Below are positions 36,277 to 46,432 of a stretch of 64,000 nucleotides of DNA, in pieces. Each line of letters begins with the position of its first letter. Within the stretch, counting starts at the first letter, position 1. The position numbers and the translations under genes are program-made. Under the pieces are notes generated by a model, which had not been told where the DNA came from, did not search any database, and saw only the letters and a list, made by a program, of their open reading frames with translations. Source of the stretch: PFL42 sp963789825 (lineage in GTDB: Bacteria > Chloroflexota > Anaerolineae > Anaerolineales > E44-bin32); NCBI GenBank assembly GCA_963789825.1, contig CAWBME010000006.1, positions 682,001-746,000 of the forward strand, written 5' to 3'.

Positions 36277-37118
36277 CCGAGGCCGCCGCCCCGATCGCCA
36301 TCGTCACCGACAGCACCGCCGACATCCCGCCCGAGCAGGCCGCAGCCCTCGGCATCACTGTGATCCCGGCCATGGTCACCGTGGGCGGGGAGAGCTACGC
36401 CGACGGCCAAGGACTGGTGCGCAGCGAGCTGTACCGAGGCATGGAAGCTCAGCGTGAGCTGCCGACCACAGCTTCGCCCTCGCCGATGGTGTTCGAAGCG
36501 GCCTACCAACGCCTGCTGGCAGGCGGCGCGCAGGGTGTGGTCTCGATCCACGTCGCCTCGCAGTTGAGCGCGATCCACGCCATGGCCACGCAGGCTGGCA
36601 AGCGCTTTCCCGGGAAGGTCCAGGTGGTGGACAGCGGTCAGCTTTCGCTCGGCCTGGGGTTTCAGGTGGTCGAAGCTGCGGCGGCGGCCGCCGCCGGCGG
36701 CGACCCGGAGTCGATCGTGCACACGGCAGAGGCGGTCCGACGCCGGGTACGACTGATCGCCATGCTGAACACCCTGGAATACGTCCGGCGCAGCGGACGT
36801 GTGTCGTGGCTGCGCGCCAGCGTGAGCGACATCTTGCAGGTCAAGCTCCTCGTTCGCGTCGACGGCGGGAACGTCGAGCGGCTGGCGCTGGTCCGCACGC
36901 TCCGGCGAGCGCTCGACGAGTTGGCCGGGTTGGTCCAGGCCTGGGGCCCGCTTGGCCGGCTGGCCGTGTTGCATACCGCCGCCCAAGCAGAGGCCGAGCG
37001 GCTGGCGGGCAGGCTGGCGGCTGAGACAGGGCTGGATCCCTGGGTGGTCGAAGCCACGACAGTGATCGGGGTCCACATCGGCCCGGGCGCCCTGGGCATC
37101 TCCGCCATGCTACTATAG
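36273..37118 (+). CDS. DegV family fatty-acid-binding protein FakB (copy 2)
   Basis: A 281-residue DegV/FakB protein with the canonical start IVTDSTADIPPEQAAALG, the fatty-acid-pocket blocks TTASPSPMVFEAAYQRLL and SIHVASQLSAIHAMA, VDSGQLSLGLGFQVVEAA, and LNTLEYVRRSGRVSW. The end IGVHIGPGALGISAML is typical. The GTG start overlaps the previous stop. It is more canonical than copy 1 and is followed after 26 bases by recG. Confidence 0.9.
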   Translation: MTEAAAPIAIVTDSTADIPPEQAAALGITVIPAMVTVGGESYADGQGLVRSELYRGMEAQRELPTTASPSPMVFEAAYQRLLAGGAQGVVSIHVASQLSAIHAMATQAGKRFPGKVQVVDSGQLSLGLGFQVVEAAAAAAAGGDPESIVHTAEAVRRRVRLIAMLNTLEYVRRSGRVSWLRASVSDILQVKLLVRVDGGNVERLALVRTLRRALDELAGLVQAWGPLGRLAVLHTAAQAEAERLAGRLAAETGLDPWVVEATTVIGVHIGPGALGISAMLL

Positions 37119-37144
37119 GGGTCGGTCACGGGACACCGCCTGCG

Positions 37145-39723
<2,579 letters not shown>

Positions 39724-39724
<1 letters not shown>

Positions 39725-40239
39725 TGGTGCGAGCCGTTTTCCCCGGCACCTTTGACCCAATTCATAATGGCCACATCGATATCGTCGAGCGCGCCTGCAG
39801 GCTTTTCGACGAGGTCATTGTCGCGGTCTATGACCGGCCGCTCAAGACGCTGCTGTTTCAGCCCGAGGAGCGCCTGGCGCTGGTCGAGGCGACGTTCGCT
39901 GCGCAGCCCAAGGTGCGCGTGGTCGGCTATTCGGGGCTGACAGTCGACTTCTGCCGCACGGCCTCGGCCCAAGTGATCGTGCGCGGCCTGCGCGTGTTCT
40001 CCGACTTCGAGCACGAATTCCGCATGGCGCTGGCCAATCACCGCCTGGCGCCGGAGATCGAGGTGGTCGCCTTCATCACCAGCGAAGAGCACAGCTTTCT
40101 CACCGGATCGACGGTGCGGGAGATTGCCTCGCTGGGCGGCAATGTCACCAGCCTGGTTCCGCCCCTCGTCGCCGAGGCGCTCGAGCGCAAGATGGGCGAT
40201 GGGGGCGACGATCGGCAGATGACCTCCTTGCGGGACTGA
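39724..40239 (+). CDS. coaD: phosphopantetheine adenylyltransferase
   Basis: A 171-residue nucleotidyltransferase that makes dephospho-CoA from 4'-phosphopantetheine and ATP. The GxGH-type motif appears as FPGTFDPIHNGHIDIVERA, followed by VIVRGLRVFSDFEHEFRMA and the C-terminal FLTGSTVREIASLGGNV. The ATG overlaps the recG stop as TGATG, so translation is coupled. Length and motifs are normal for CoaD. Confidence 0.95.
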
Positions 40240-40244
40240 AGGGT

Positions 40245-40273
40245 TTGACCGGGTCTGGCGATGGGTGTACTCT
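40245..40273 (+). promoter_or_regulatory. candidate promoter before coiled-coil gene
   Basis: TTGACC at 40245-40250 and TACTCT at 40268-40273 with a 17-base spacer, leading to the gene that starts at 40339. The -10 box is imperfect. Confidence 0.5.
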
Positions 40274-40338
40274 ACGGCCTGAAGCTTGCAACCAAGGCGA
40301 ACGGCCCATCCGACCGGTGAGGTGGACCGGAGGCTAGT

Positions 40339-40839
40339 ATGGACATTCTTCACTTGGTAGACCGGCTCGAGGAGCTGCTCAACGAGAGTCGGCCCATTCC
40401 CCTCACCCACAGCGTCGTGGTGGATGAGGACCGCATCCTGGAGATCATCGACCAGATGCGCATCTCGATCCCGGAGGAAGTGAAGAAGTCCCAACAGCTG
40501 CTTGCCCAGCGCGATCGCATCCTGGCGCAGGCCCAGGAAGAAGCCAACCGCACGATCTCTTTGGCCAAGCAGAAGGGTGAAGAGACCGTCAACCGGGACG
40601 CCATCGTGCAGGCCGCCCAGTCACGCTCCGAGCAGATCCTGGCGCAGGCCAGGGTCGATGCCGAATCCATTCGCCGCGAAGCGGACGACTACATCATCGA
40701 CGCGCTTGGCGCCCTGGAGGGCGAGCTTACCCGGCTGATCAACCAGGCGCGCAACGGCGTCGCCAAGCTGAACGCCGAGCGCCAACGCACCCTGCGAACG
40801 GCGCAAGAGCAGGACAACGATCCGATTCTCGAGCCCTGA
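40339..40839 (+). CDS. coiled-coil protein of unknown function
   Basis: A 166-residue, highly charged helical protein without membrane segments. After a short N-terminus (MDILHLVDRLEELLNESRPI) most of residues 45-155 reads as coiled coil (KKSQQLLAQRDRILAQAQEE, EQILAQARVDAESIRREADD). It resembles ATP synthase b-subunit-like or DivIVA-like stalk proteins only in composition. I recall unnamed relatives near coaD in Chloroflexota. The ATG at 40339 has GGAGG just upstream. A terminator follows, so it ends the transcription unit. Confidence 0.75.
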   Translation: MDILHLVDRLEELLNESRPIPLTHSVVVDEDRILEIIDQMRISIPEEVKKSQQLLAQRDRILAQAQEEANRTISLAKQKGEETVNRDAIVQAAQSRSEQILAQARVDAESIRREADDYIIDALGALEGELTRLINQARNGVAKLNAERQRTLRTAQEQDNDPILEP

Positions 40840-40868
40840 CGGGCCCTGCGCTCCTAGCGGTGAACCAG

Positions 40869-40892
40869 ACGGGCGGCCTGACGGCCGCCCGT
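40869..40892. terminator. bidirectional terminator between coiled-coil gene and pyrG
   Basis: ACGGGCGGCC at 40869-40878 pairs perfectly with GGCCGCCCGT at 40883-40892 around TGAC. On the plus strand it is followed by GCGTGTGTTTCCC. It lies between two convergent gene ends. Confidence 0.7.
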
Positions 40893-40928
40893 GCGTGTGT
40901 TTCCCTGTGCAGACGTGCCGGCCCGGCT

Positions 40929-42590
40929 TCAGGCCGACGGCGCCTCCGGTCGGCCAGCCGGCTGCTGACGCCGGGACAGATCCTGCTCCTTCGCCCGCTC
41001 GGCGGCCGCCCGGATGAAGGCGTGGAACAGCGGATGCGGGCGAGTGGGACGCGAGAGGAACTCCGGGTGGAACTGGCTGCCCAGCATGAACGGGTGATCC
41101 TTGAGCTCGGCGATCTCCACCAGGCGGCCGTCCGGGGAAAGGCCGGAAAACTGCATGCCGTGGGAGCCCAGGATCTCGCGGTAGGTGTTGTTCAGCTCAA
41201 AGCGGTGGCGATGGCGCTCGGAGACGCGCGGCGTGCCATAGGCTTCGGCGGCGATCGATCCAGGCAGCAAGTCACACGGATACAAGCCGAGGCGCATCGT
41301 GCCACCCATGCTGTCGATCCCCCGCTGCTCCGGCAGCAGGTCGATCACCGGGTGTGGGGTGCTGCGGTCAAACTCGGTCGAATTGGCATCTTCCGAGCCG
41401 AGCACCGACCGGGCGAACTCGACCACCATCAGCTGCATCCCCAGGCACAAGCCAAGGTACGGCACCCGGTGGGTCCGGGCATAGCGGGCGGCGGCGATCT
41501 TGCCCTCCACGCCGCGCGAGCCGAAACCACCGGGCACCAGGATGCCATGCGCCGTTTCCAGCTCGTCCCATCCCTTGCCCTTCTCGAGCTCGGCCGAGTG
41601 CAGCCACAGGATATCGGCCTCCACGCCGTTCGCTAGCGCCGCATGGCGCACCGACTCGCGCACGCTCATGTAGGCGTCCTGCAGCTCGACGTATTTCCCG
41701 ACCAGGGCGATGCGCAGCGTCGGGCGATGGGTGCGGGCGCGGGCGATCAAGGCCTCCCATTCGGTCCAATCCGGTGCCTTGCGTGCCGTCAGCCCCAGCC
41801 GGGAGAGCATGAGCTCACCCAGCCCCTCCCGCTCCAACAGGAGCGGCACTTCGTACAGCACGTCGGTCGTAACCAGCGGGATCACCGCCTTGGCCGGGAC
41901 ATCGCAGAATAGCCCGATCTTGGCCCGCAGATCCTCCGGCACGGGATGGTCGGAGCGGGCCACGATGACATCCGGTGTGATGCCGATGGAACGCAATTCC
42001 CGCACCGAGTGCTGGGTCGGCTTGGTCTTCAACTCCCCGGTGGCGCCGATGTGCGGCAGCCAAGTGACGTGGATGAAGGCGGTGTCTTCCCGTCCCAGGT
42101 CAGATCGCATTTGGCGCAGGGCATCCAGGAACGGCAGGCCCTCGATGTCGCCGACCGTCCCACCGACCTCCACCAGCACGATCTCCGCCTCGGTCTCTTT
42201 CGGCACCAGGCCGATGCGGCGTTTGATCTCGTTGGTGACGTGCGGGATGACCTGGATCGTGCCGCCCAGGAAATCTCCCCGACGCTCGCGGGAAATCACT
42301 TCGGAATAGATCTGACCGGTGGTCACATTGCACACCCGGCTCAGGCTGATGTCGATGAAACGCTCGTAGTGTCCCAGATCAAGGTCGGTCTCCGCGCCGT
42401 CGTCCAGCACGTAGACTTCGCCGTGCTGGTACGGGCTCATCGTTCCCGGATCGACGTTGATGTACGGGTCGAGCTTCTGGATGCTGACCTGGAAGCCGCG
42501 CTCCTTCAGCAGCTTGCCCAGCGCCGAGGCGGTGACGCCCTTTCCCACTGAACTCACCACCCCACCCGTCAGGAAAATGTACTTGGTCAT
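40929..42590 (-). CDS. pyrG: CTP synthase
   Basis: A 553-residue enzyme that aminates UTP to CTP with glutamine. The synthetase domain has TGGVVSSVGKGVTASALGKL, LDPYINVDPGTMSPYQHGEV and EVGGTVGDIEGLPFLDALRQ. The glutaminase domain has ILVPGGFGSRGVEGK, the nucleophile Cys in YLGLCLGMQLMVVEFAR, and the His-Glu pair in GSQFHPEFLSRP. The ATG at 42588-42590 is preceded by GGGAGGGG. It is separated from the upstream roadblock gene by a terminator, so it has its own promoter. Confidence 0.96.
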   Translation of the reverse strand: MTKYIFLTGGVVSSVGKGVTASALGKLLKERGFQVSIQKLDPYINVDPGTMSPYQHGEVYVLDDGAETDLDLGHYERFIDISLSRVCNVTTGQIYSEVISRERRGDFLGGTIQVIPHVTNEIKRRIGLVPKETEAEIVLVEVGGTVGDIEGLPFLDALRQMRSDLGREDTAFIHVTWLPHIGATGELKTKPTQHSVRELRSIGITPDVIVARSDHPVPEDLRAKIGLFCDVPAKAVIPLVTTDVLYEVPLLLEREGLGELMLSRLGLTARKAPDWTEWEALIARARTHRPTLRIALVGKYVELQDAYMSVRESVRHAALANGVEADILWLHSAELEKGKGWDELETAHGILVPGGFGSRGVEGKIAAARYARTHRVPYLGLCLGMQLMVVEFARSVLGSEDANSTEFDRSTPHPVIDLLPEQRGIDSMGGTMRLGLYPCDLLPGSIAAEAYGTPRVSERHRHRFELNNTYREILGSHGMQFSGLSPDGRLVEIAELKDHPFMLGSQFHPEFLSRPTRPHPLFHAFIRAAAERAKEQDLSRRQQPAGRPEAPSA

Positions 42591-42670
42591 CACCCCTCCC
42601 ATGCGGTACCGGTCGTGGCTTGGCCGCCCAGCCGGTCTCGGACCAGGCCGGTTCCCAGCCCGAAAGCGGT

Positions 42671-42699
42671 GGGGAGGTCATCCTTGGGACGACCTCCCC
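42671..42699 (-). terminator. hairpin after roadblock gene
   Basis: GGGGAGGTC at 42671-42679 pairs with GACCTCCCC at 42691-42699, and the inner TCC and GGA extend the stem on the minus strand. It lies between the roadblock gene stop and the pyrG start. A U-rich tail is absent, so it could be an attenuator or a rho-dependent site instead. Confidence 0.5.
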
Positions 42700-42741
42700 T
42701 GGTTGCCTCGAGTTGCTGGCGTCGGACGCTTGCCCCGGGCA

Positions 42742-43116
42742 TCAGCCCACCACTTTGGCCAAGTCATGCGCGGCGCGGCGCATCTCCAGCAGCACCAGCC
42801 CCAGCCGGGCCTGCTCGTGGGCAAGCACGGTCAGCACGGCATTTCCGCCGGAAGCCATCAAGATCACATACCCGTCGTTCCCGTGGATGTACACCTCGTC
42901 CAGGATGCCGCGCCCCAACTCACCGGCGATGCGCTCGCCCAGGCTGAGCATGGCGGCAGACATCGCCGACACCCGATCCTCCTCAACACCGGAGGGGAGC
43001 GAGGAGGCCATGATCAGGCCATCCACGCTGACCACGGCCGCAGCCTGGACGTCGGGCGTGTTGCCCTGCAGGTCACGCAAGCGGTCGACCATCAGATCGG
43101 TGCGGGTCTTCTCCAC
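42742..43116 (-). CDS. roadblock/LC7 domain protein
   Basis: A 124-residue single-domain roadblock/LC7 protein. The fold features are RLRDLQGNTPDVQAAAVVSV, DGLIMASSLPSGVEEDRVSA, MSAAMLSLGERIAGELG and YVILMASGGNAVLTVLAHE. In bacteria such proteins (MglB-like) regulate small Ras-like GTPases. No GTPase gene is adjacent in this window, so its partner is elsewhere or it acts alone. The start is a GTG at 43114-43116 with GAGGCGAAGC just before it. It stands alone between pyrG and the repeat element. Confidence 0.85.
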   Translation of the reverse strand: MEKTRTDLMVDRLRDLQGNTPDVQAAAVVSVDGLIMASSLPSGVEEDRVSAMSAAMLSLGERIAGELGRGILDEVYIHGNDGYVILMASGGNAVLTVLAHEQARLGLVLLEMRRAAHDLAKVVG

Positions 43117-43635
43117 GCTTCGCCTCGTCGCCCTCGGCCCAACGCACGAAGTTTAGCATAGCGAAGTGGGCGAGACAAGCACGACAGGACACTCACGGCA
43201 TTGCAGGCACCTGCTGGCGCCGCCTGCCGGCGGAGGCAGGCGCTCCTCAGGGAGACTGGCACGGCCTCACCTCTCGGTGTGTCACCCGGCTTGGAGGAGG
43301 CAAATCGAGCCTAGGAGCTTGCGGAAAAACGTGTAGGCCTCCACCCCCTGACCCCCTCTCCGAGGACGGCGCACGGGTACGCCATGAACCGTGGCGGAGA
43401 GTGGAACAAGATCTTGAGGGGGGAGGATATCGACCCCTTCCCCTGCGGGACCGTGTGAGTCGCGGATGTGGCTCATGCAGGGGGAGGGGCTAGGGGAGAG
43501 GGTCTGTTTCCAGCAGCCTGCTAGGGCGAGGAAGCGGGAAGGCACCAGGGGAGAGCTGGACCATGCCTTGGGGCGAAGCCGCCCAGGTCACACTCCGGCG
43601 CTCGAGGGCGCTCGGACCTCGGCTGCCAGGGCCGC
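43117..43635. other. intergenic region holding repeat element copy 1
   Basis: About 520 bases without a gene between the roadblock gene and rimM. It holds a perfect 8-base hairpin at 43221-43242 (CGCCTGCC with GGCAGGCG), which may end the rpsP operon transcript, and the 216-base repeat element at 43310-43525. The TATGCT box near 43155-43160 on the minus strand could be the roadblock gene -10. Confidence 0.6.
43310..43525 (+). mobile_element. MITE-like repeat element, copy 1
   Basis: A 216-base element related to the one at 49043-49308 but in the opposite orientation. Both start CCTAGGAGC and both end GCAGCCTGCTAGG, giving imperfect terminal inverted repeats (CCTAGGAGCTTGCGGAAA against CCTAGCAGGCTGCTGGAAA here). 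Shared internal blocks include CACCCCCTGACCCCCTCTCC, GACGGCGCACGGGTACG-like, GAACCGTGGCG, GGAACAAGATCT, ACCCCTTCCCCTGCGGGAC and GCTCATGCAGGGGGAGGGG. It has no coding capacity, so it would depend on an outside transposase if mobile. Confidence 0.75.
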
Positions 43636-44190
43636 TCAGGTCTCGGCAACTAGTCCCGGGAGCAAGTGCACTCGGATCTGGCCCGCCGCCAGGTCGACCT
43701 GCCGCACGACGGATTGGATCGCCGGCAGCAGGATCTCGGGTTGGTCGGGAGCCCGCACGATATAGACATCATTGGCGCCGGTCTCGATGATCTCCTCCAC
43801 CTTACCCAGCACCCGACCCTCTTCCGTAACCACCTGCAGCCCCAAAATCTGCCAGTAGAAGTACTCACCCTCGGGCAGCGGAGGCAGGTCATCGACTCGA
43901 ACGGCGACCTCCGCTCCCCGCCAGCGCTCGGCGCGGTCGCGGTCGTGGCACGCCTCCAGCCGAAGGAGCCAGCGTGTGCCATGCAGGCGACAGGATGCCA
44001 CCTGCCCCGCTTCCCGGTCCGGACCCAGGAAGACCGGGCTACCGGCTTGCAGGCTGCGGATCAGCTCGGAGACAGAGGCGACCAACAGATCGCCGCGCAG
44101 CCCATGGGGACGCACAACGCGCCCGGCGGCGACAAAGGTCGGCCTGCTCCGGGCGCGTGACTTGTAGCTTCTGCTCTTCTCGGCTGGCAT
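43636..44190 (-). CDS. rimM: ribosome maturation factor RimM
   Basis: A 184-residue 16S rRNA processing factor that binds S19 during 30S assembly. The N-terminal barrel starts FVAAGRVVRPHGLRGDLLVA and the PRC-barrel domain has PLPEGEYFYWQILGLQVVTE and VYIVRAPDQPEILLPAIQSV. A basic N-terminal stretch of about 18 residues precedes the domain. It is the last gene of ffh-rpsP-khpA-rimM and starts four bases after khpA ends. Confidence 0.93.
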   Translation of the reverse strand: MPAEKSRSYKSRARSRPTFVAAGRVVRPHGLRGDLLVASVSELIRSLQAGSPVFLGPDREAGQVASCRLHGTRWLLRLEACHDRDRAERWRGAEVAVRVDDLPPLPEGEYFYWQILGLQVVTEEGRVLGKVEEIIETGANDVYIVRAPDQPEILLPAIQSVVRQVDLAAGQIRVHLLPGLVAET

Positions 44191-44194
44191 TCGA

Positions 44195-44422
44195 TTAGAG
44201 GATGTCGAGCGTAGCCCGCACCCCCTTCTTGGAGGCTGGGACCCGCAGCAGCTGGCGCATGGCGTTGGCTACCCGGCCGGATCGCCCGATCACCCTGCCC
44301 ATGTCCTCGTCCGAGACGGTCAAGTCGATCTTGACCTCCCGTCCACGCTGGTTCGCCGTGACCTTCACCGCAACGGGGTCATCGACGAGCGAGCGGGCAA
44401 TGTACTCGATCAGCGATTTCAT
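44195..44422 (-). CDS. khpA: KH-domain RNA-binding protein KhpA
   Basis: A 75-residue single KH domain protein (YlqC/KhpA). The N-terminus MKSLIEYIARSLVDDPVAVK and the RNA-binding loop DEDMGRVIGRSGRVANAMRQ with its GRSG are typical. It binds RNA, in Firmicutes together with KhpB, and is commonly encoded between rpsP and rimM, as here. The start at 44420-44422 was chosen over an upstream one that overlaps rpsP. Confidence 0.92.
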   Translation of the reverse strand: MKSLIEYIARSLVDDPVAVKVTANQRGREVKIDLTVSDEDMGRVIGRSGRVANAMRQLLRVPASKKGVRATLDIL

Positions 44423-44471
44423 CGCCGTCGCCCCGCGCGCCTCTTGCTCGTTCGCCGGGGACTCGCTTGAT

Positions 44472-44888
44472 CTACCCCTGCCCCGTTGCACCCGCAGCCT
44501 CCTCGGCTTGCGCCGCCTTCTGCGCCTTCTTCGACGGCTTGGTGCTCACGGTATCTTCCCGGCGAGTGCGCGGATCCGCCGCCGGCTGGCTCCCAGCGCT
44601 GGCCAACACCGCTTCGACCGCCTCGCCGGCACGCACCCGGTCCCAGCGCTCCCAAGTCCCGGAAGTCTTCAGGACCTTGACCAGCGAGTTGGACGGCTGG
44701 GCGCCGTTGCGCATCCAATGAAAGAAACGCGCCTCGTCCAGATCGACGGAGGCCGGCCGGGTGCGCGGGTTGTAGTGCCCGAGGATCTCCAGGAAGTCCC
44801 CCGTAGCCGGGTCTTCCTTCTCCGCGGCCACGATCCGGTAACTGGGTTGGTGTTTGGCACCCACTCGACGTAGTCGTATACGAACCAT
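44472..44888 (-). CDS. rpsP: 30S ribosomal protein S16
   Basis: S16 with 138 residues. The first 85 residues are the ribosomal domain (MVRIRLRRVGAKHQPSYRIV, DPATGDFLEILGHYNPRT, WMRNGAQPSNSLVKVLKTSG). A C-terminal extension of about 50 Ala/Lys/Glu-rich residues follows (STKPSKKAQKAAQAEEAAGA), a feature seen in several high-GC lineages. A GAGAGAGGGAAG sequence precedes the ATG, and a TAAAAT box lies at 44922-44927. It may be transcribed both from its own promoter and through from ffh. Confidence 0.95.
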   Translation of the reverse strand: MVRIRLRRVGAKHQPSYRIVAAEKEDPATGDFLEILGHYNPRTRPASVDLDEARFFHWMRNGAQPSNSLVKVLKTSGTWERWDRVRAGEAVEAVLASAGSQPAADPRTRREDTVSTKPSKKAQKAAQAEEAAGATGQG

Positions 44889-44976
44889 CTTCCCTCTCTC
44901 AGCTCCAAGTTTGCGCTCCGTATTTTACCCCAGACCGGCCCGTCCTGGGGCCCGACCTGCCGCAGGCCGGCTCGGT

Positions 44977-46314
44977 CTAGCGCACGCCCGCCCAGGGCAG
45001 GCGCCGGCCCTTTCCAGGGCGACCGGACTTGCCCAGTGTCTTCATCATGCTGCGCACCTGACGGTACTGCTGAAGCAGCTGGTTGACCTGCTGGACGCTG
45101 GTCCCGGATCCGGCGGCCACCCGGCGTTTGCGGCTGGCATCGAGCAAGTCGGGCTTGCGCCGCTCGCCCGGCGTCATCGAGCGGATGATCCCCAGCGTTT
45201 GCTCCAGCTGACGCTGCGCAGCCTGGCTGTCGATCTTCGCCGCGGCTGCAGACAGTCCCCCCGGCAGCATGTCCAGCAACTGGCCGATCGGGCCGAGGCT
45301 TTGCACTTGGGCAAGCTGCGCGGCGAAGTCCTCCAGGGTGAACTCCCCCTTCAGCATGCGCTCGGCTTGCGCCTCCGCCTGATCTCGCGAGACCACGGCT
45401 TCGGCCTTCTCGATCAGCCCCAGGACATCGCCCATCCCCAGGATGCGCGAGGCGAGCCGGGTCGGCTCAAAGACCTCGAGCGCCTCGATCCCCTCCCCCA
45501 CCCCGATGAACTTGATCGGCACGCCGGTCACGCTGCGCATCGAGATCGCCGCCCCGCCCCGGGCATCTCCATCCATCTTGGTCAGGATCAACCCGGTCAG
45601 GCCCAGCGCTTGGTGGAAGCCTTGGGCGATATTCACGGATTGCTGGCCGGTCATGGCATCGGCCACCAGCAGCGTCTCACACGGTTGGAGCACCTGGCGC
45701 AGGGCAACCAGTTCCATCATCAGATCGCCGTCGAGCTGAGACCGCCCAGCGCTATCGACGATGAGCGCGGTGATGCCGGCGCGGCCCGCAGCCTGCAGCC
45801 CGCCGCTGGCCATCGCCTGCGCATCCGGCTCCCCTGCCCCGTACAACGGAACGCCGACTTTCTCGGCAAGCGCGGCCAATTGCGCCACTGCTGCAGGGCG
45901 GTACGGGTCGGCGGCCACCAATCCCGCTCGCTCACCCCGGGCACGCAGGTGCGCCGCCAGCTTGGCGGCGGTCGTCGTCTTGCCGGAGCCCTGCAGGCCG
46001 ACCAGCAGGAGGACGCGCGGCGGCTTGCCGGTCAGATTCAGTCGCCCCGGCTCACCCAGCGTCCTGGTCAGCTCCTGGTTGAGGATCTTGACGACTTGCT
46101 GGGTTGGATTGAGGGCACGGGCGACGGTCTCGCCCAGAGCCTGCCGGGCGACATCCTCAAGCAGCGCCTTCGCCACCAGGTAGTTGACATCGGCCTCGAG
46201 CAGCGCCAGGCGCACCTGGCGCAGCCCCTCTTCGATGTCGCCTGGCTTGAGCGTGCCGCGACGAGCCATGCCTTGGAAGGCCGCCTGCAGCCGTTCTGTC
46301 AATGTCTCAAACAT
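44977..46314 (-). CDS. ffh: signal recognition particle protein Ffh
   Basis: The SRP GTPase, 445 residues. The N domain leads to the G domain with P-loop VGLQGSGKTTTAAKLAAHL, VAADPYRPAAVAQLAAL, DSAGR (the usual DTAGR with Ser), TKMDGDARGGAAISM and GVGEGIEALEVFEP. The M domain (LEDFAAQLAQVQSLGPIGQL, SMTPGERRKPDLLDASRKRR, SGTSVQQVNQLLQQYRQ) binds 4.5S RNA and signal peptides. It targets nascent membrane proteins to the translocon. It heads the ffh-rpsP-khpA-rimM cluster. Confidence 0.95.
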   Translation of the reverse strand: MFETLTERLQAAFQGMARRGTLKPGDIEEGLRQVRLALLEADVNYLVAKALLEDVARQALGETVARALNPTQQVVKILNQELTRTLGEPGRLNLTGKPPRVLLLVGLQGSGKTTTAAKLAAHLRARGERAGLVAADPYRPAAVAQLAALAEKVGVPLYGAGEPDAQAMASGGLQAAGRAGITALIVDSAGRSQLDGDLMMELVALRQVLQPCETLLVADAMTGQQSVNIAQGFHQALGLTGLILTKMDGDARGGAAISMRSVTGVPIKFIGVGEGIEALEVFEPTRLASRILGMGDVLGLIEKAEAVVSRDQAEAQAERMLKGEFTLEDFAAQLAQVQSLGPIGQLLDMLPGGLSAAAAKIDSQAAQRQLEQTLGIIRSMTPGERRKPDLLDASRKRRVAAGSGTSVQQVNQLLQQYRQVRSMMKTLGKSGRPGKGRRLPWAGVR

Positions 46315-46432
46315 ATGGGGTCAGACCTGCAATCATTCGCCGGCCCTGCAGCACAAGCGGACGTGCCGGGCCGGCGGCTCAACGCGAATCGCAAACGGTC
46401 GAAGGGGATTGTACCGATGACCCTCTGGCCAG

